Assembly (NCBI GenBank): GCA_051657745.1
Contig: JBOFLG010000055.1
Location: forward strand, 1-39,599
From: JBOFLG01 sp051657745
GTDB lineage: Bacteria; Actinomycetota; Actinomycetes; Actinomycetales; Dermatophilaceae
Direction: 5' to 3'
Length of the DNA: 39,599 nt
Shown here piece by piece: positions 7,410 to 15,142 of the stretch. The notes under the pieces are model-generated. The model did not search any database, had not been told where the DNA came from, and saw nothing but the letters and a program-made list of their open reading frames with translations. The position numbers and the translations under genes were made by a program. Within the stretch, counting starts at the first letter, position 1, and every line of letters begins with the position of its first letter.

Positions 7410-8197
7410 GCGCCGGTGACCGCGAGAGTCGCCGCGTAGTGCGGGTGCCTGGGCGATCGAGATACTCCAGAGGGCGCAGCGGGGTGTATGCACTGGCCCT
7501 GATGACCGTCCCGGTGCTGCTATGGACGGTCTTCGCGTTCTTCGCAGGCACTGACGCACCGTTGGTCAGCACGGGTCTCGCTGTGGCGGTTTTCCCCTTT
7601 CTCGTCGTTCCGGTGTTCGCTCCTGACCTGCTCGGTCGGCGGCGGGGGCGGGTAGTCGCGGACGCCGGTCGGAAGGAGGTGGTGTTCCCAGCCACCGAGG
7701 CCGACCGATACGCCACTGGGACGTTCTCGCTTCTCGCTATCGCTGCCCCGCAGATAGCGCGTTGGGATGCCGCACGGGTCGGGGGCGAGGTCTCCACCCA
7801 GATTCAGTTCCAACTGTGGCTGCTACCCGCCTTTGGGGTGGCGGGTTTGGTGTGGGCGGTGCGACGGCGCCCGACCCGGCTCACCCTCCACCGCGGGGGC
7901 ATCGTCGCCCAGACCCACCAGCATGATGTCGTGCTGGACTGGGACGACATCCCGGCGCTGACCGGGCAGAAGCCGCCCCGGCTGGACAGTGCGCTCCTGG
8001 AGTCGGGGCTCAGGTTCGGGGTGTACCAGCTCGCCTCCGACCCGGAGACCGTCACCGACGTCATCGAGTTCTATCGGACCCATCCAGGGCTGCGTCGGGA
8101 GATCGGGAGTGACGACTTCTGGGCACGGCTGGAGCGCGGCGACCTCGCCCCCGCCCCCGCCCCCGACGACGACACCTCCCCGGCGCCACCACCATGA
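7406..8197 (+). CDS. Membrane protein with PH-like domain; candidate immunity protein
   Basis: A 263-residue protein starting at GTG 7406 (4-bp overlap with the putative effector). Two adjacent hydrophobic segments lie near residues 28-68 (ALMTVPVLLWTVFAFFA and LAVAVFPFLVVPVFA), with a third near 135-150. After the last one, PTRLTLHRGGIVAQT and DVVLDWDDIPALTG resemble the beta-strands of bacterial PH-like domains. The C-terminus is Pro/Ala/Asp-rich. A membrane protein translated directly after a membrane-active effector is where an immunity gene is expected, hence the suggestion, but no known immunity family was recognised. Confidence 0.65.
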   Translation: MSAGDRESRRVVRVPGRSRYSRGRSGVYALALMTVPVLLWTVFAFFAGTDAPLVSTGLAVAVFPFLVVPVFAPDLLGRRRGRVVADAGRKEVVFPATEADRYATGTFSLLAIAAPQIARWDAARVGGEVSTQIQFQLWLLPAFGVAGLVWAVRRRPTRLTLHRGGIVAQTHQHDVVLDWDDIPALTGQKPPRLDSALLESGLRFGVYQLASDPETVTDVIEFYRTHPGLRREIGSDDFWARLERGDLAPAPAPDDDTSPAPPP

Positions 8198-8745
8198 CTC
8201 CCGGCGCTAGAGCGAGACCTCCCTACCGCGTCACCGTGGTCTGCTGGGGCAACATCTGTCGGTCGCCGATGGCGGAGTTCATGATCCGTGACGCCGTCGC
8301 CGAAGCCGGGCTCGCCGACCGGGTCGAGGTCGACTCCGGGGGGATCTCCGACGAGGAGATCGGCAGCGGCATCCACCCCCGCACCGCCGCGGCGTTGCGC
8401 CGCAACGGGCACGATGAGACCGGCTGGAGCGCCCACCGGGCCCGGCAGTTCGAGCAGCACTGGTTCGACCGGTCCGACCTGGTGCTCGCCGCCGACTATG
8501 CGCATGCCCGGCTCCTCGACCACCTCGCCCGGGATGACGCCGACCGCGCCGCGGTGCGCCTGGTGCGCTCGTTCGACCCCGACGCGGTCGCGGCCGACGA
8601 ACTCGGGATGGACGACCCCTGGTACGGCACCGACCCGGCTTTCGACCAGACCTACGCCGAGATCGCCGGGGCCCTGCCCGGCATCCTCGACCACGTGCGC
8701 GCCGACCTCAGCCGGCGCGGTACCTCCCCACACCATCGTCAGTAG
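8194..8745 (+). CDS. Low-molecular-weight protein tyrosine phosphatase
   Basis: A 183-residue cytosolic phosphatase. The C-x5-R active-site loop is VVCWGNICRSPMAEF (C17, R23). The catalytic Asp lies in GMDDPWYG, the D-P loop. Length is slightly above the family's ~155-165. ATG at 8194 overlaps the preceding stop by 4 bp, so it is in the same co-translated unit as the type VII-like genes. In actinomycetes such enzymes reverse Tyr phosphorylation or are secreted; here a regulatory or secreted role linked to the upstream genes is possible but not shown. Confidence 0.92.
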   Translation: MTPGARARPPYRVTVVCWGNICRSPMAEFMIRDAVAEAGLADRVEVDSGGISDEEIGSGIHPRTAAALRRNGHDETGWSAHRARQFEQHWFDRSDLVLAADYAHARLLDHLARDDADRAAVRLVRSFDPDAVAADELGMDDPWYGTDPAFDQTYAEIAGALPGILDHVRADLSRRGTSPHHRQ

Positions 8746-8922
8746 CGCCAGGCGAGCGGCGAATTCGCCACCGCACGCGGGACATTCACCGTCGTGGTCG
8801 CTGCGGTCGGCGCAGTCGCCGGTGCGCCCGTCGCGCCAAGTGGTGCCCGGCGCGAGCCCGAACAACCAACGATGACCGGGCGTCATCCGGGCGTCATCTG
8901 CCCCTCTGGGAGGATGGCCGGC

Positions 8923-10380
8923 ATGTCACTTCTCGCCGACGCCACCAGCCTGGCCGGGCTCGAACCGCCGGTCGCGCTCGGCGCCCTCGACGGCCGGTAT
9001 CGGAGCGCCGTCGCGCCCCTGGTCAATCATCTCTCCGAGCCGGCTCTCAACCGCGCCCGCGTGCACGTGGAGGTGGAGTGGCTGATCCACCTCACCGAGT
9101 TCGGGGTCGTGCCCGGAGTGCGTCGCCTGACCCCCGACGAGCAGGCCGCGCTGCGGTTGGTGGTCAGCGGGTTCGGGGCCGCCGAGATCGCGGAGATCAC
9201 CGAGACCGAGCGGGTCACCCAGCACGACGTCAAGGCCGTCGAGTACCTGATCAAGGGCCGCCTCGCCGAGATCGCGCCCCGTCCCGAGGACCGCGGCCTC
9301 GCTGAGCTGGTGCACTTCTGCTGCACCAGCGAGGACGTCAACAACCTCTCGTATGCGCTGATGGTGCAGGGCGGCGTGCGCCAGGTCTGGCTGCCGCGGG
9401 CGCGGGCCCTACTCGACCGGCTCGGCACGATGGCCGCCACCCTGCGGGGCGTGCCGATGCTCGCCCACACCCACGGCCAACCGGCCACCCCCACCACGAT
9501 GGGCAAGGAGCTCGCGGTGCTGGCCTGGCGGCTCCAGCGCCAGCTCGCACGGATCGAGGATGCCGAGTACCTCGGCAAGTTCAACGGTGCTACCGGCACC
9601 TACGGCGCGCACACCGCGGCCGTGCCCGGAACCGACTGGCAACAGGTGAGCCGCTCGTTCGTCGAGCGCCTCGGCCTCACCTGGAACCCACTGACCACCC
9701 AGATCGAGAGCCACGACTGGCAGGCCGAGCTCTACGCCGACCTCGCCCGGTTCAACCGGGTGCTGCACAACATGTGCACCGACGTCTGGACGTACATCTC
9801 GATGGGCTACTTCGCCCAGGTGCGCGGCCAGGGCACCGTGGGGTCGAGCACGATGCCGCACAAGGTCAACCCGATCCGGTTCGAGAACGCCGAGGCCAAC
9901 CTCGAGGTGAGCAACGCCCTCCTCGATGTGCTGTCGGCCACCCTCGTCCAAAGTCGCCTGCAACGCGACCTCACCGACTCGTCAATGCAGCGCAATATCG
10001 GTGTTGCCGTTGGCCATTCGGTGCTCGCCATTGACAATGCGCTTCGTGGGCTCGAGGGCCTGGACGCGGTCCCCGCAGCGATGGCCGCCGACCTCGACGC
10101 CAACTGGGAGGTGCTCGGCGAGCCGGTGCAGTCCGCGATGCGTGCCCTCGGCGCTGCCGGCACACCGGGCATGGAAGAGCCGTACGAGCGACTCAAAGAG
10201 CTGACCCGGGGCCGGCGCATCGGGCAGGCCGACCTCGTCGCCTTCGTGGGTGAACTCGGCCTGCCCCCAGAGGTCGAGGAACGGCTGATGCGGATGACGC
10301 CCGCCTCCTATGTCGGTCTCGCCCCTGAGCTCGTCGACCACCTCGCCGCCACCAGCCCACCCTCCCGCGAACGTGGGTGA
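8923..10380 (+). CDS. purB: Adenylosuccinate lyase
   Basis: Homotetrameric cytosolic lyase acting twice in purine synthesis: SAICAR to AICAR plus fumarate, and adenylosuccinate to AMP plus fumarate. The 485-residue protein has the long E. coli-type layout: GALDGRYR near the N-terminus, FCCTSEDVNNLSYAL, AHTHGQPATPTTMGKE, and the family signature GSSTMPHKVNPIRFE with the catalytic loop serine. ATG 8923 is chosen over ATG 8914 because GGGAGG (8908-8913) is correctly spaced only for the former. Its last five codons (10366-10380) fall inside the first copy of a 58-bp repeat, so the native C-terminus appears to have been overwritten by repeat DNA. Confidence 0.96.
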   Translation: MSLLADATSLAGLEPPVALGALDGRYRSAVAPLVNHLSEPALNRARVHVEVEWLIHLTEFGVVPGVRRLTPDEQAALRLVVSGFGAAEIAEITETERVTQHDVKAVEYLIKGRLAEIAPRPEDRGLAELVHFCCTSEDVNNLSYALMVQGGVRQVWLPRARALLDRLGTMAATLRGVPMLAHTHGQPATPTTMGKELAVLAWRLQRQLARIEDAEYLGKFNGATGTYGAHTAAVPGTDWQQVSRSFVERLGLTWNPLTTQIESHDWQAELYADLARFNRVLHNMCTDVWTYISMGYFAQVRGQGTVGSSTMPHKVNPIRFENAEANLEVSNALLDVLSATLVQSRLQRDLTDSSMQRNIGVAVGHSVLAIDNALRGLEGLDAVPAAMAADLDANWEVLGEPVQSAMRALGAAGTPGMEEPYERLKELTRGRRIGQADLVAFVGELGLPPEVEERLMRMTPASYVGLAPELVDHLAATSPPSRERG

Positions 10381-10496
10381 CAACCGTCGTCCGGCCGACG
10401 ACGTTCACCCACATTCCGGTGAGACGACGGATGAAGCGCGCGAACGTGGGTGACAACCGTCGTCCGGCCGACGACGTTCACCCACATTCCGGTGAG
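10366..10496. repeat. 58-bp direct repeat, each copy an imperfect palindrome
   Basis: Copies 10366-10423 and 10439-10496 are essentially identical and spaced 73 bp apart. Each has arms CGAACGTGGGTGACAACCGT and CGACGACGTTCACCCACATT around CCGGC, so it folds into a long imperfect hairpin. The first copy contributes the final codons and stop of purB. The GTGGGTGA/TTCACCCAC arms reappear at 16901-16946, defining a dispersed palindromic family. Confidence 0.9.
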
Positions 10497-10538
10497 GCGA
10501 AAGCAGAGGGCCACCGCCGCCCACGGTCGGCAGAGCCA

Positions 10539-11069
10539 ATGGTCGACGCGACCGACCCGCCGGTGGACATTCGAACCGCCGACCAGCCGGTGGACATTCG
10601 ACCCGCCGACCCGGATGACCCACGGGTCGCGGTCCTCGTGGCTGAGCACCTCGACGAGATGGAGCCGACGGCACCGCCGGAAAGCCGGCACGCGCTGACC
10701 GTCGACCAGTTTCGTTCATCCGGAGTCCGGTTGTGGGTCGCGGAAGCCGACGGTGACCTCGTCGGATCGGTGGCGCTCCAGGACCTCGGCGACGGTCACC
10801 TCGAGTTGAAGGCCATGCGCACACGCCGGTCGCTGCGCGGCACCGGGCTCGGGCGCCGCCTGCTCATGCACGCATTATCCGAGGCCCGCGTCGCCGGTGC
10901 GGCCAGGGTGAGCCTCGAGACCGGTACGTCGCCAGTATTCGACCCGGCTCGGGCGCTGTATGCGTCACACGGGTTCGCGCCGTGCCCGCCGTTCGGCAGC
11001 TACCGTCCCGACCCACACAGCGTATTCCTGACACTCGACCCCGGGGCGCCATCACCGGTCGATGACTGA
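10539..11069 (+). CDS. GNAT family N-acetyltransferase
   Basis: A 176-residue acetyl-CoA-dependent acetyltransferase. LWVAEADGDLVGSVAL and HLELKAMRTRRSLRGTGLGR give the beta4-alpha3 acetyl-CoA site (R-x-x-G-x-G), followed by LLMHALSEARVAGAARVSLE and LYASHGFAPCPPF. The substrate is unknown. Start at ATG 10539 is the best available, as the frame is open to 10377 but that stretch is repeat DNA. Residues near the N-terminus hold two copies of a 9-residue unit (PVDIRTADQ / PVDIRPADP) from a 27-bp tandem repeat at 10561-10614; the second copy is the normal first beta-strand of the fold, so the first is an added duplicate. Confidence 0.87.
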   Translation: MVDATDPPVDIRTADQPVDIRPADPDDPRVAVLVAEHLDEMEPTAPPESRHALTVDQFRSSGVRLWVAEADGDLVGSVALQDLGDGHLELKAMRTRRSLRGTGLGRRLLMHALSEARVAGAARVSLETGTSPVFDPARALYASHGFAPCPPFGSYRPDPHSVFLTLDPGAPSPVDD

Positions 11070-11508
11070 CGTGCCCATGTGGCAACTTCGGGTCGGGGCT
11101 CGGGTTCGCTCGGGCGCAGTTCGGGGCTCGGGCGTCGGCGCCGGTTCGGGCTCGGATGTCGGCGCCGGTTCGGGTTCGGGTCGGGGCTCGGGCGTCGGCG
11201 CCGGTTCGGGCTCGGGTGTCGGCGCCGGTTCGGGTTCGGGTCGGGGCTCGGGTTCGCTCGGGCGCAGTTCGGGGCTCGGGTGTCGGCGCCGGTTCGGGCC
11301 CGGCCCGCCATTGACCCGATTGCCCGGCATCCTGTCCGCGCTCACCCCGCGCCCGGCTCACACAACTCGTGCACCGCAGCCCCAACTGGGCATCCGAGGT
11401 GTCGCCCAAAGTTCCTGCCTACGCCGCCGATCTCGGGGCGATCACCCCGAGTCCTGCGCCGTATCCAGCGGCCCAGCCCGCGTCGAGACCGCTTGAGCCG
11501 CCGATGGC
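11070..11508. repeat. Higher-order GC repeat array in a 439-bp gap
   Basis: Five copies of GTCGGCGCCGGTTCGGG lie at 11134, 11158, 11194, 11218 and 11282, alternating at 24 and 36 bp to give a 60-bp higher-order unit. Near-identical blocks GGTTCGCTCGGGCGCAGTTC flank the array (11103 and 11251). The core GGCGCC is palindromic. Both strands show long open frames of Gly/Ser or Pro/Glu/Arg repeats, caused by base composition; none has a start signal. The remainder (11300-11508) shows nothing recognisable. Confidence 0.85.
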
Positions 11509-12153
11509 TCAGACGGTGACGCCACCCCTGGGGGTCTCGAAGGTGACCGACATCAGCCCTGGCGTGCCGTGTGGTGACACAAAGTCGAAGTCGATGACCG
11601 CCGAGGTGTCATCGGCCGGCAGGCCAAGCCACTCGTGCACCCGGTCGGGGTCACCAGCGATCCGCAGTGACTCGATGGTGACTCCGGTGTGCGCGTCACC
11701 CGACGGGTGCGGAACGCCCTGTTCCCACTGCACGAAGAACGGCAGTTGCGGATCGGCCTGCAGACCCTTGACCCCGAGTTGCTTCCAGCGCAACTCGACG
11801 CCGTCGGGGCGGTGCCGGTTGCCATCGACGGCACTGCGGCCCAGCCGCGCCTCTTGCTTGGAGATGTCGTCGACCTGGATCACCCAGCCCAGCCAGCCAC
11901 CGCCGCACTCCGACCGAGCCCGCACGACCTGGCCGAAGGGCGCCTTGTCAGATGCTGGATGGTCAAGCACCTCGACCACCTCGATGTACCGCTCGTGCGC
12001 CAAGGGAAGGATGACGTTGCGCGTTCCGAACCGTGGATGCACTCCACCGTCGACCGCCGCGACACCAATTTGCTCAGCCAGCCGAGCCGCCGTGGCCCGG
12101 AGGCCATCTCGCTCTGCTGCATAGACCACGTGGTCGACCCGCATGCCGCTCAT
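11509..12153 (-). CDS. VOC/glyoxalase-like domain protein
   Basis: A 214-residue protein with the pattern of the glyoxalase-like (PF13468-type) VOC proteins: MRVDHVVYAAERDG at the start, then VHPRFGTRNVILPLAHERYIEVVEV, GWLGWVIQVDDI in the middle and VSPHGTPGLMSVTFETPRGG at the end. Metal ligands are plausibly the early His of VDHVVY and the Glu of YIEVVEV. The true substrate is unknown. The frame is open to 12267, but that part overlaps the next gene's stop and lacks similarity; ATG 12153 (MSGMRVDH) is chosen, and ATG 12144 is an alternative. It follows the RNA methyltransferase gene on the same strand. Confidence 0.8.
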   Translation of the reverse strand: MSGMRVDHVVYAAERDGLRATAARLAEQIGVAAVDGGVHPRFGTRNVILPLAHERYIEVVEVLDHPASDKAPFGQVVRARSECGGGWLGWVIQVDDISKQEARLGRSAVDGNRHRPDGVELRWKQLGVKGLQADPQLPFFVQWEQGVPHPSGDAHTGVTIESLRIAGDPDRVHEWLGLPADDTSAVIDFDFVSPHGTPGLMSVTFETPRGGVTV

Positions 12154-12263
12154 CGTCGCACATTCGTGAGGGTGCTCCGAACACGCCCCACGAGCGGCCC
12201 GGTCGGGCCACCAGCGCCGCGCGGCCGAACCCACGGCGACCCGACCGGGAGAGCCCGTACGCG

Positions 12264-13070
12264 TCATCCGCCTCGCTGGCGGACCGCCTCGTAGACCACG
12301 ACGGCTGCCGCGGTGGCGACGTTGAGGGAGTTGACCCGGCCCGCCATCGGGATGCGCACACGCAGGTCGGCAGCAGCCAGCAGGTCCTGGGTCAGTCCGT
12401 GCTTCTCGGTACCGACGGCGATGGCGACCCCGCCCCGCAGGTCCACGTCAGTGTGCCGGAGGTCGGCGTCGGGAGTGGTCGCGACCAGCCGGATGCCGTT
12501 ACCCCGCAGCCAGGTCCGCAGTTCGTCACGACCCGCGGCGGCCACGGGAACACTGAACACCGTGCCCTTACTGGCCCGCACCACGTTGGGGTTTCCCCAG
12601 TCGGTGACGGGATCCACCGCGACCACCGCAGCCGCACCGGCGGCATCCGCAGTGCGGAGGATGGCGCCGAGGTTGCCCGGCTTCTCGAGGCTCTCGGCGA
12701 CCAGCACCAACGGGTCGGCCGGCAACCCGAGGTGCTCGAGCGGCCGCCCCGGCAGGGGCACCACGGCGAGGAACCCGTCGGGCCCCTCGCGGTAGGCGAC
12801 CTTCTCGAACGCGGCCCGGCTACAGCGCAGAGTGGCCGACCCCAAGGCCCGAACCCGATCGACAAGTGCCGTCTGGGCCGGGGGGTCGAGCATCAGTTCC
12901 GGGCAGTACAGCAGTGAGCACGGGGCCACGCCGGCATCCACCGCGAGCGCAAGTTCGTCGTAACCGTCGATGAGGGTGCGGCGCTCCTGCTGGCGAGCCC
13001 GCCGGCCCCGCAACGCCACGACGGCCTTGAGCCGTGGGTTGGCCGGGGAGGTGAGCAGCAACTCAGGCAT
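12264..13070 (-). CDS. TrmH/SpoU family RNA 2'-O-methyltransferase
   Basis: A 268-residue SPOUT methyltransferase using S-adenosylmethionine to methylate a ribose in rRNA or tRNA. The N-terminal substrate-binding part (LTSPANPRLKAVVALRGRRA...LIDGYDEL) matches the L30e-like domain of 23S rRNA ribose methyltransferases. The trefoil-knot motifs are LEKPGNLGAILRTADAAG (motif 1), AVGTEKHGL (motif 2) and IPMAGRVNSLNVATAAAV (motif 3), with the conserved Asn and Arg/Glu present. The exact nucleotide target cannot be read. ATG 13070 directly precedes the L30e-like start. Downstream on the same strand is the VOC gene. Confidence 0.9.
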   Translation of the reverse strand: MPELLLTSPANPRLKAVVALRGRRARQQERRTLIDGYDELALAVDAGVAPCSLLYCPELMLDPPAQTALVDRVRALGSATLRCSRAAFEKVAYREGPDGFLAVVPLPGRPLEHLGLPADPLVLVAESLEKPGNLGAILRTADAAGAAAVVAVDPVTDWGNPNVVRASKGTVFSVPVAAAGRDELRTWLRGNGIRLVATTPDADLRHTDVDLRGGVAIAVGTEKHGLTQDLLAAADLRVRIPMAGRVNSLNVATAAAVVVYEAVRQRGG

Positions 13071-13110
13071 AGCCGGGCCAGCATCGCACGACCCGCCATC
13101 CGGCTACCGA

Positions 13111-13243
13111 CGCTGGGCCCCCGCCGATCACCACGAGCAAGCCCAGCCATCACCGCTCGGCCCCCGCCGATCACCACGAGCAAGCCCAGCCATCACCGCT
13201 CGGCCCCCGCCGATCACCACGAGCAAGCCCAGCCATCACCGCT
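13111..13243. repeat. 43-bp tandem minisatellite (about 3 copies)
   Basis: Units starting at 13121, 13164 and 13207 (CCGCCGATCACCACGAGCAA...) are spaced exactly 43 bp. The period is not a multiple of three. The array follows the start of the methyltransferase gene and overlaps the far end of the next minus-strand frame. Confidence 0.93.
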
Positions 13244-13891
13244 GGGTGACCCGACGGTCACCACCAGCGAGCCGGCTACCACCGCTGGGCACCGAGAGGG
13301 GCCGACCCGACGGGCCGACCCCTCCCTGCCACCGGTCCGCTCGTCAGCGGGAGGGATAGGCCCAACCAGTGACATTCTTGGCGCCCTCGAGCGGGCTCGA
13401 CGTCGGCGGGTCGCCGGCCGCGTGCACGCCGAGGGCCGAACCACGCTGTTCTTGCCCGCCGCGGTGCCGAAGGCACTGATCCGCTCGGCGCTCGACAGGG
13501 CGTCGTTCGACCCGACCACACCGGACGGTTCCCGCTCGTCCCAGACGACCGGGGCGTCCACCGCAGCAGTGCGGGCCTGTTCCGAGGCCCGGGCCGAACG
13601 GTACGCGGCGGAACTCAGGCGGTCCCTGGCGCCGGCCTTCATCCGCTCACGCCAGGTGGAGATGTCGACGGCGCTGAGATCAGCGGACAGCGGGTTCGGC
13701 TGTGCAACTGCAGAATTGGCCGTGGCGGCGCTGCCCTCGGGGGCGATCTGGAAACCTGCAGCCAGGGCGGTGAGCTGGCCCTCAGTGAGCGGTGGCGGCG
13801 ACGCCGACACCGCGGCGTCCGAAGCCTGCGTCGCGATGGCACCGGCAGTGCGGACCGCTCCCACGTAACGGAGACCTCGACGTGGTGTCAT
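13214..13891 (-). CDS. Hypothetical protein, probably frameshifted near its C-terminus
   Basis: The frame from ATG 13891 has the strong binding site AAAGGAG five to six bases upstream. The N-terminus (RRGLRYVGAVRTAGAIATQA) could be a weak export signal. The region VVWDEREPSGVVGSNDALSS followed by AERISAFGTAAGKN is reminiscent of the Asn-Asp-containing stretch before pre-peptidase-type domains in secreted proteases, but no family is certain. After about 13436 the open frame becomes Arg-rich with poor third-position GC and runs into a minisatellite to 13214. In the neighbouring frame the sequence ALGVHAAGDPPTSSPLEGAK ending NVTGWAYPSR, with a stop at 13344, has normal codon bias. One missing C in GGCCG (13434-13438) would join them into a ~182-residue protein. 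Confidence 0.55.
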   Translation of the reverse strand: MTPRRGLRYVGAVRTAGAIATQASDAAVSASPPPLTEGQLTALAAGFQIAPEGSAATANSAVAQPNPLSADLSAVDISTWRERMKAGARDRLSSAAYRSARASEQARTAAVDAPVVWDEREPSGVVGSNDALSSAERISAFGTAAGKNSVVRPSACTRPATRRRRARSRAPRMSLVGPIPPADERTGGREGSARRVGPSRCPAVVAGSLVVTVGSPSGDGWACSW

Positions 13892-14227
13892 GGTGCTCCT
13901 TTGTCCCAGGCGCCGCGACCAAGCGGCCGCGCGTGGTGACAGAGCCCCTACTGCTCCGACGCTGAAACGCTAGGCGCGGGAGCGATCATCCGCCACCTGA
14001 GCGGGCCCAGTGCGGCAGGCGGCCGGATGCCGCTCGGTGGCGCCGCCGCACCGCAGGCAGATTCGCGCCTTGGTGACTCCGGCGATGGGCCTCGGGCCGG
14101 CGCAGGCACTGGCCGCGACCAGCGCAGGCACTGGCCGCGACCAGCGCAACTCGGACCTGGAAAGCGCAGTCACCGTTAGCAGGTCACGCAGGTCAGGTCA
14201 GGTCAGGTCAGGTCAGGTCAGGTCGGG
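13892..14227. other. 336-bp gap with small duplications and a doubtful small ORF
   Basis: A 22-bp unit CGCAGGCACTGGCCGCGACC(AG) is perfectly duplicated at 14101-14122 and 14123-14144, and a pentanucleotide array begins at 14191. A minus-strand 67-codon frame (13970-14173) ends with a Cys-containing stretch ICLRCGGATERHPAACRTG that looks zinc-binding, but its first half is repeat-derived and there is no ribosome-binding site, so I do not call it a gene. Confidence 0.5.
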
Positions 14228-14235
14228 TCAGGTCA
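14191..14235. repeat. Pentanucleotide repeat (GGTCA)9 across a stop codon
   Basis: Nine GGTCA units, the seventh being GGTCG. The stop of the HAD gene (14228-14230, minus strand) is within it. On the minus strand each TGACC unit carries a TGA, and a 5-bp period puts a TGA in every frame, so copy-number change hardly alters the protein end. Confidence 0.93.
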
Positions 14236-15055
14236 GCGAGTCGAGCACCGCGACCAGGCCGTCGTCGTCGACATCGCCGGTGACCTCGTCGGCGAGCGCC
14301 TTCACGTCATCCGGGGCATTGCCCATCGCCACGCCGCGCGCCGCCCACTGCAGCATCTCGCGGTCGTTGCGTTGGTCGCCGACGGCCACGGTGTGCATCG
14401 GCTCGACCCCGAGCCGACGACGCACCGTCTCCAGGGCCGCCCCCTTCGACACGCCCTCTGGGGTGATGTCGAGCCAGGCGCTCCATCCCACCGCGTAGCC
14501 CACCCCGTGCAGCCCGATCTTCTGCGTGCGCTGGAGAAACTCCTCGCTGGTGCTGCTCGGGTCGCGCAGGGTGAGTCGGGTGACCGGTGACGTCATCAGT
14601 TCCTCGAACGACACCACCCGGATCTGCCCGTCGGCCAGCTCGCCGTCCGGGAAAGGCGCGGTGACCTTGTACCCGACACCGACCTCCTCGACGGCGACGA
14701 GCGCCGCCGGGAAGTGCTCGCGGAGCACCCGCAGTGCGGGAGCCGGGTCGAACGTCACCGCCTCGAGCACCTCGTAGCCGGGCCCGGCGGCGGGGTCCAG
14801 GCGAAGCGACACCGCTCCGTTGGAGCACACGCAGTACCCGGTCGTCAGGCCGAGTTTGTCGAGTACGGGCGCGGTGCCCAGGATGGTGCGCCCGGTAGCG
14901 ATCACCAGGTGGTGACCCGCGTCGACCACCCGAAGCACGGCGTCGTACACCGCAGGCGACATCACCCCATCGTGGTCAACGGTCGTGCCGTCAATGTCGA
15001 GGGCAACGAGATGCGGAACGCGCGGTGGGGTGCGGCGAGAGTGGTCGGTCGTCAT
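14228..15055 (-). CDS. Cof-type HAD family phosphatase
   Basis: A 275-residue cytosolic phosphatase of the HAD superfamily, Cof/type IIB cap. Motif I is LVALDIDGTTVDHDG (nucleophile Asp and acid/base Asp), motif II is VIATGRTI, motif III the Lys of GVSKGAAL, and motif IV AVGDQRNDREML. Likely substrates are sugar phosphates or nucleotide-type phosphates; which one cannot be read. The frame is open to 15181 but that part is tandem repeat; ATG 15055 follows a TACCGT -10-like box by 8 bases (15064-15069), suggesting a leaderless transcript. The last codons abut the pentanucleotide repeat. Confidence 0.9.
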   Translation of the reverse strand: MTTDHSRRTPPRVPHLVALDIDGTTVDHDGVMSPAVYDAVLRVVDAGHHLVIATGRTILGTAPVLDKLGLTTGYCVCSNGAVSLRLDPAAGPGYEVLEAVTFDPAPALRVLREHFPAALVAVEEVGVGYKVTAPFPDGELADGQIRVVSFEELMTSPVTRLTLRDPSSTSEEFLQRTQKIGLHGVGYAVGWSAWLDITPEGVSKGAALETVRRRLGVEPMHTVAVGDQRNDREMLQWAARGVAMGNAPDDVKALADEVTGDVDDDGLVAVLDSLT

Positions 15056-15086
15056 CCCGCCTGACGGTACCCGTGTCCGGCGACAG

Positions 15087-15134
15087 CCCGGTGGACGGTG
15101 CCAGCGCCACCCCGGTGGACGATGCCAGCGCCAC
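15087..15134. repeat. 24-bp tandem repeat (2 copies)
   Basis: Units 15087-15110 and 15111-15134 (CCCGGTGGACGGTGCCAGCG...) differ by one base. They lie just upstream of the HAD gene start. Confidence 0.88.
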
Positions 15135-15142
15135 CCCGCGCC

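Noticed and set aside
8071..8745. Minus-strand frame opposite the phosphatase gene
   Set aside because: The part opposite the phosphatase is a shadow; only its upstream stub is worth a look and is listed as a finding.
11000..11496. Gly/Ser- or Pro/Glu/Arg-repeat proteins on both strands
   Set aside because: Open frames follow from the repeat composition and have no start signals.
13970..14173. 67-codon minus-strand ORF with Cys residues
   Set aside because: Its first half comes from a tandem duplication and there is no ribosome-binding site or -10; too weak to call a gene.
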